From: an uncultured Clostridia bacterium
GTDB taxonomy: Bacteria > Bacillota > Clostridia > Christensenellales > Borkfalkiaceae
Length of the DNA stretch: 64,000 nucleotides
Direction: 5' to 3'
NCBI GenBank assembly: GCA_934247935.1
Contig: CAKQKE010000008.1
Location: 1 to 64,000 of the forward strand
Part shown: positions 61,381 through 64,000 of the stretch, in pieces
Position numbering within the stretch: the stretch's first letter is position 1
How the letters are laid out: every line of letters starts with the position of its first letter
The notes under the pieces: model-generated
Seen by the model: only the letters and a program-made list of their open reading frames with translations
Databases searched by the model: none
Told to the model about the DNA's origin: nothing
Translations under genes and position numbers: made by a program

Positions 61381-62106
61381 TCAAACCTCCGACAAAAACT
61401 CTTTTACGACGAAATTAAACTCGTCAAACTTATCTATAAACGGGAAGTGCCCCGCCCCTTCGATTAAATACAACCTGCTGTTTTTTATACCTTTATGTAA
61501 TTTCTTTGCCATGTAAAGCGGCGTCTCTTTGTCGTTTTTACCCCATACGATTAGCGTAAAGGCGTCAATTTTACCCAACTTACGATCTAAAAATTCTTTC
61601 GTGACGAGATTAAACGTGACTTTCATATTCGGCGATAAGCCTATATAGTCGGGCGAAAAATATTTCTTTTCAATCCTTTCGCGAGATAAAAATTTTTTCA
61701 TAAAAAAATACCCCGTTTTCCGATAAAAATATTTTACGCCTCTTCTGGGTTTTAATCCCGCCGGATCGACAAGCACCAACGCTTTTACTTTTTCGGGGTG
61801 CTCGCTTGCAAGTTTTATGGCTATTCTTCCGCCGAAACTATGCCCCATAACTATAGCCTTGCCGCCGAAAAAGTCGATTAAATTTATTATTTCTTCAATG
61901 TAAGTGTCGAGCGAATACGGCTTTTTTAAATCTCCGTTTTCGCCAAACCCCGCCAAATCGACCGCAATTACTTTGTAAAAACGACTGAAAAACCTTATTT
62001 GCCTTAAAAAACTTTCCTTTGAAGACAAAAAACCATGTAGCATCAGCAGCGGTTCGCCCTCTCCGCATACAACCGCGGACATACCGAAAAGACTTACTTT
62101 TTCCAA
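61381..62106 (-). CDS. alpha/beta hydrolase
   Basis: 241 residues; TTG start with GAGG five bases upstream. LHGFLSSKESFLRQ (oxyanion loop), VMGHSFGGRIAIKLA (nucleophile Ser), VWGKNDKETPL (Asp) and GAGHFPFID (His) give a complete triad. Substrate unknown. Sits between rimI and the MurF-like gene, eight bases after rimI. Confidence 0.88.
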   Translation of the reverse strand: MEKVSLFGMSAVVCGEGEPLLMLHGFLSSKESFLRQIRFFSRFYKVIAVDLAGFGENGDLKKPYSLDTYIEEIINLIDFFGGKAIVMGHSFGGRIAIKLASEHPEKVKALVLVDPAGLKPRRGVKYFYRKTGYFFMKKFLSRERIEKKYFSPDYIGLSPNMKVTFNLVTKEFLDRKLGKIDAFTLIVWGKNDKETPLYMAKKLHKGIKNSRLYLIEGAGHFPFIDKFDEFNFVVKEFLSEV

Positions 62107-62113
62107 TAAAACC

Positions 62114-62545
62114 TCACAGTTTCAAATTCATTATCAGCGCGTCTTTCGTGTTTTCGTAATATTTTTTCCTTATTCCGACGGTTAAAAAACCGTGTTTTTT
62201 ATATAAATTTATCGCCTTGTAGTTGTCCGAGCGCACTTCTAAAAACACCTTTTCCACGCCCGATAAAGCGAGTTTTTCTATCGCCAGACGCATAAGTTCG
62301 TCACCGATGCCCTTTCGGCGCATATTTTCGGTCACGGCAATCCTTTCTATTTCGCCCTCGCTCAAAACGCACGAAGCGAACACGTAACCGCACACTTTGC
62401 CATTATCGACAGCCGCAAAAGCCACGTAATCGGGTTTTTCGAGTTCGGAGGCGATTAAATTCGTCGTCCACGGAGTCAAAAAACACTGTGTTTCGATATT
62501 GAAAACGTCGTTTATATCGCCGCTTGTCGCAATTCGGTAAATCAT
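62114..62545 (-). CDS. rimI: ribosomal protein S18-alanine N-acetyltransferase-type GNAT
   Basis: 143 residues; GGAGGG upstream. ERIAVTENMRRKGIGDELMRLAIEKL is the acetyl-CoA loop; LEVRSDNYKAINLYKKHGF is the RimI signature. Normally next to tsaB and tsaE as here. Overlaps tsaB by four bases. Confidence 0.93.
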   Translation of the reverse strand: MIYRIATSGDINDVFNIETQCFLTPWTTNLIASELEKPDYVAFAAVDNGKVCGYVFASCVLSEGEIERIAVTENMRRKGIGDELMRLAIEKLALSGVEKVFLEVRSDNYKAINLYKKHGFLTVGIRKKYYENTKDALIMNLKL

Positions 62546-63150
62546 AAGCCCTCCTCTGCCTGACTTTTCTTTACGTAAAGGGGCACAATGCTCTCTCTGT
62601 CTTCGGTGATTAAGTCCGCATTTTCCTCTATTGCCTTTAAAAAGCCGTTAAACACGTCCACCGTTTCGCAGTCGTGACCTTCAATCGGTGCGGAGGACAA
62701 AACGGCGTATTCTTTTGAAAGTTCGTCGAGTTTTTGCCCGTCGATAAAACAAGGTTTTATAGTTATTTTTTTATCTTTATACCCGCACGCGTAAAAATTG
62801 TCGTGCCTTGCGTCGTCTATTGCAAGCACTTTACCGCCTTCCTTATTATACGCAATCGTGTCGAAAGAAGTGAGCGGCAACACCTTTTTATCATATGCGT
62901 AAGCAAACGCCTTTACCGCCGAAACGCCTATTCTTATGCCCGTAAACGACCCCGGACCAACCGTCACCGCGATAAAATCGAGGTCGGCGATTGTATAGCC
63001 GCTTTCTTTTAAGGCTTTGTCAATCTCCGGCATCATCGTAACCGAATGTTGAAGTCCGCAATCCGGGTGAAAACCGCCGTATATTTTTCCGTCAATATTT
63101 ACCGCCGCGGTGAGATAAGTCCCGCTTGTGTCGATAGCCAAATATTTCAA
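62542..63150 (-). CDS. tsaB: tRNA threonylcarbamoyladenosine complex protein TsaB
   Basis: 202 residues; TTG start with GAGGAG upstream. LAIDTSGTYLTAAV and FIAVTVGPGSFTGIRIGVSAVKAFAYA are TsaB signatures (ASKHA fold). Partner of TsaD and TsaE in forming t6A37 on ANN-decoding tRNAs. Overlaps tsaE. Confidence 0.96.
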   Translation of the reverse strand: MKYLAIDTSGTYLTAAVNIDGKIYGGFHPDCGLQHSVTMMPEIDKALKESGYTIADLDFIAVTVGPGSFTGIRIGVSAVKAFAYAYDKKVLPLTSFDTIAYNKEGGKVLAIDDARHDNFYACGYKDKKITIKPCFIDGQKLDELSKEYAVLSSAPIEGHDCETVDVFNGFLKAIEENADLITEDRESIVPLYVKKSQAEEGL

Positions 63151-63545
63151 AATTCTATACTCCTCGTGTCGTCGTCGATTTTAGTAATAATCACTTTTTT
63201 GACGTTTTCAGGCAATACGTCTGCTATAATCTGCGCCCATTCGATGACGCAAACACCGTTTGAATAAAAATAATCGGTAAGTCCCAACGCCTCGGCGTCT
63301 TCCCCTCCCGACAACCTGTAACAGTCGTAATGGTAAAGTTTTCCGCCGTAATCGTTCATATAAGCGTAAGTGGGACTTGTGATATTATCCTTTATACCGA
63401 GACCTAAAGCGATACCCTTTGTAAACACTGTTTTGCCCGCACCCATTTCTCCGTCTAAAACGACAACGTCGCCCGGTTTTAAAGTGCTTGCGTACTTTTT
63501 TGCGAGTTCGATGGTTTCTTCTTTACTTTTGCTGACGTACTTCAT
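63147..63545 (-). CDS. tsaE: tRNA threonylcarbamoyladenosine complex ATPase TsaE
   Basis: 132 residues; GGGGG upstream. Walker A LDGEMGAGKTVFTKGIA, SPTYAYMNDY, YHYDCYRL and CVIEWAQ are diagnostic. Energises the TsaB-TsaD complex. First of the tsaE-tsaB-rimI run. A palindrome-like stretch underlies the DVLPENVK codons. Confidence 0.96.
   Translation of the reverse strand: MKYVSKSKEETIELAKKYASTLKPGDVVVLDGEMGAGKTVFTKGIALGLGIKDNITSPTYAYMNDYGGKLYHYDCYRLSGGEDAEALGLTDYFYSNGVCVIEWAQIIADVLPENVKKVIITKIDDDTRSIEF
63200..63233. repeat. TACGTA palindrome-like copy inside tsaE
   Basis: TGACGTTTTCAGGCAATACG, then TCTGCTATAATCTG. Encodes ADVLPENVKK, a region where family members also have LP. Confidence 0.5.
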
Positions 63546-63659
63546 ATTACCCCCGATTTAACCGGTCGAAATTTTTTAAACGAAAACGACTTACGACGAG
63601 CCGCACTTTATGTTTACCGATTACGAGTTTCAGATTGCTCTTTTAATATTTTTGCGTTT

Positions 63660-64000
63660 TTAAAACTTGTGCATTAAAATCGATATTTTTTTATAAACCA
63701 AAAACGTAATGCCGCCCGCGACCACGCAGCGCAGCGCATTAAACGGCAACACCGCGAAAAATGCGTAATAAACGTAAAAATTACTCTCGGTAATGCCCTT
63801 TATTACTCCGCTACTCGCCTCCACAAGCGTAGAAAGTTTCCAGTTTTGCACGAACAAATAAAACGGAATAAGTATAAATACGTTTGCAAGTATTGCGACG
63901 ATTATCGAGCATCCCGCGCCCAAAATCATGCCGTACAGCGCATGCTTTACATCCTTATGATGCTTATAAACAAGCGAAGACGGCAACACGAAAGCAAGCC
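63660..64000 (-). CDS. ECF transporter S component, N-terminus beyond window
   Basis: The frame is open to the right edge (…LAFVLPSSLVYKHHKD), so the start lies outside; 113 codons are visible. Three or more membrane helices with GMILGAGCSIIVAILANVFILIPFYLFV and the end VLPFNALRCVVAGGITFLVYKKIS, typical of S components, most like riboflavin (RibU) types. It would bind a vitamin and dock with the EcfAA'T module encoded elsewhere. Confidence 0.8.
   Translation of the reverse strand, partial: LAFVLPSSLVYKHHKDVKHALYGMILGAGCSIIVAILANVFILIPFYLFVQNWKLSTLVEASSGVIKGITESNFYVYYAFFAVLPFNALRCVVAGGITFLVYKKISILMHKF

Overview
The window looks like a chromosome segment from a low-GC, endospore-forming Clostridia-type bacterium (Bacillota). 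The support is strong GGAGG-type ribosome sites, TTGACA/TATAAT promoters with 17-bp spacers, the sporulation regulator SpoIIID, a SpoIIQ-like membrane M23 protein, a purine riboswitch, an L10 leader and many lipoproteins. A TM1266-type (iron hydrogenase-associated) protein hints at anaerobic life. I cannot name the genus from sequence alone. No phage, CRISPR array or complete insertion sequence was found.

Layout. 1-12 kb: two tandem secreted repeat proteins (one running off the left edge), a Gfo/Idh/MocA oxidoreductase divergent from an AraC regulator, tRNA-Gln with a partial duplication of its 3' end, a DMT transporter and a GH43-like enzyme. 12-21 kb: alpha/beta hydrolase, leucine-rich lipoprotein, zinc ribbon, M1-like and M23 peptidases, HAD phosphatase, a divergent alcohol-dehydrogenase-fold protein and an unknown partner. 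21-26 kb: rpmG-secE-nusG-rplK-rplA-rplJ-rplL with L1 and L10 control sites. 26-34 kb: cation/proton antiporter, QueH, a sirtuin, an ABC importer whose binding protein appears circularly permuted, an Sfp-type transferase and spoIIID. 34-48 kb: ABC-2 exporter, YihY/BrkB, a guanine-riboswitch-controlled purine permease, Na/Pi cotransporter, HNH protein, fumarase, tRNA-Pro and an XRE-regulated membrane protein. 48-55 kb: a complete shikimate operon, including a chorismate mutase-shikimate dehydrogenase-shikimate kinase fusion. 55-64 kb: MoxR ATPase, an ion transporter, RNase P RNA, ddl, a membrane-fused MurF-like ligase, a hydrolase, rimI-tsaB-tsaE and the end of an ECF transporter S component.

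The most striking unexplained feature is a dispersed ~36-bp palindrome (core GCAATACGTATTGC, flanks TTTTTAC and GTAAAAA, outer TGTC and GACA). About 19 copies lie between genes and several degraded copies lie inside genes. Other notable signals: the permuted binding protein; three genes whose ribosome site lies in the 3' arm of the preceding terminator hairpin; three genes with TATAAT exactly six bases before ATG, implying leaderless mRNAs; a pair of related structured repeats; a possible phenylalanine-rich attenuator before aroF; and an unclassified leader RNA before the ABC importer.
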